Assembly: GCA_002105175.1 (NCBI GenBank)
Contig: MCGE01000002.1
Span: forward strand, 1,364,001-1,428,000
Length of the DNA: 64,000 nt
Direction: 5' to 3'
Source of the DNA: Absidia repens
Lineage: Eukaryota > Mucoromycota > Mucoromycetes > Mucorales > Cunninghamellaceae
The notes beneath the pieces are model-generated. The model was not told the origin of the DNA. It did no database searches and saw nothing but the letters and a program-made list of their open reading frames with translations. Shown one piece after another: positions 63,414-64,000 of this stretch. A program made the translations under genes and the position numbers. How positions within the stretch are numbered: position 1 is the first letter of the stretch; every line of letters begins with the position of its first letter.

Positions 63414-63913
63414 CTAGAATCCTGCACCAGCCATAGTGGTATTAAAATGAACTACTTGATTGATCACCATCGCATCGACACCGTATCTTTCTTGAATTCG
63501 TTGATAACGTTCATCTTCGTTGAATTGTCCAGAAGTCACCAAAATCAATCCACTTTCCTTGATATTCTTGATCAACGATGGCACTTGAACCTAGATAAAA
63601 ATAAAAATAAAAGTAGAAATATAGTTACATTGAATATACTGTCCACCTTGTTTCCTTTTTTTTTTTTTGTGCATGTGTGTCTGTGTCTTCATCTTTACCA
63701 ATGGAGTGGCTTCACTGATGATACCAAGCAGGTTGTTTCGCTTGGCAAATTTCACAGCTTCCTTTAGTGATGTACCGGATATAACTTGTTCTTGTTGTGC
63801 CGCCAGTGCATGCATAGAATCAGATATATGTTCATCTTGTCCTAATCGTCGTTTGGTACCACGTTGCACAGTAGACTTATTGAGCCCGCAACAAGTATTG
63901 TAAAACACAGCAT
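63414..63913 (-). CDS. Pho81/Gde1-type glycerophosphodiester phosphodiesterase-domain protein, 3' end
   Basis: Two minus-strand exons are visible, 63913-63699 and 63590-63414, and the gene continues past the right edge of the window. The final part of a GDPD domain reads SLKEAVKFAKRNNLLGIISE, ATPLVQVPSLIKNIKESGLI, LVTSGQFNEDERYQRIQERY and GVDAMVINQVVHFNTTMAGA. The 'EAVKFAKRNNLLGIISEATPL' block is typical of fungal SPX-ankyrin-GDPD proteins (Gde1, Pho81). Such proteins hydrolyse glycerophosphocholine or act in phosphate sensing; which applies cannot be told from the C-terminus alone. The 3' exon begins in phase 0 after TTG, and the next exon upstream is not resolved. Confidence 0.82.
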
Positions 63914-64000
63914 CTAATCGAATATAAAAAAAAATTGGTGAGACTAAGTCCGTATACAAAAATATGCGACCCTTTCTTCAAGGAAAGAAAGAAAAAAACT

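Overview
The window looks like nuclear DNA of an early-diverging filamentous fungus, probably Mucoromycota (Mucorales-like). Almost every gene is split by many short GT-AG introns, mostly 60-120 nt, with GTAAGT-type donors and T-rich tracts before TAG/CAG acceptors. Intergenic DNA is AT-rich and full of A/T homopolymers. The gene set is eukaryotic: GPI-anchor synthesis, RNA polymerase, 26S proteasome, poly(A) polymerase, ribosomal proteins, and a COP1-type ubiquitin ligase. The species assignment is inference; the coding assignments rest on protein motifs and on exon phases that close exactly.

Layout. 1-6.6 kb: 3' part of MCD4/PIG-N (+), a small coiled-coil possible Mediator subunit (-), an O-methyltransferase (+) and an FAD-dependent fumarate-reductase-type oxidoreductase (-). 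8.2-14.8 kb: a Dal5-type MFS permease with a 6-nt microexon (+), an F-box protein (-) and a UBE3D/Ipa1-type protein (-). 14.9-31.2 kb is gene-poor: a short intron-rich unknown gene with no visible start, an SP-family sugar transporter (+), RPL39 (+), a 32-residue CCHC zinc-knuckle microprotein (+) and a small one-TM protein (+), among copies of a dispersed non-coding repeat. 31.5-34.7 kb: RPB5 (-) and RPT4 (+) as a divergent pair. 37.7-47.8 kb: a HbrB/Bit61-type TORC2 protein, poly(A) polymerase, COP1 and a TLDc (Oxr1-type) protein, all on +. 48.3-53.6 kb: a disordered protein with a PIP-box-like motif (-), then a glucose-6-phosphate dehydrogenase broken by several small frameshifts (-) and a second broken coding region. 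54.0-58.2 kb: two neighbouring secreted/cell-surface genes, a chitin deacetylase-type CE4 protein and a GPI-anchored subtilase. 58.3-60.9 kb: a repeat cluster with a 92-bp minisatellite. 61.6-64 kb: RPL23/uL14 and the 3' end of a Pho81/Gde1-type GDPD gene (-).

The most striking unexplained feature is a family of about ten dispersed copies of a 0.4-1 kb non-coding element in two related subfamilies. Subfamily I begins with a conserved CCGCCCACGTG box. Both carry a pyrimidine-rich tract, a conserved core and AATAAA-type motifs. No tRNA, rRNA or CRISPR array was recognised.
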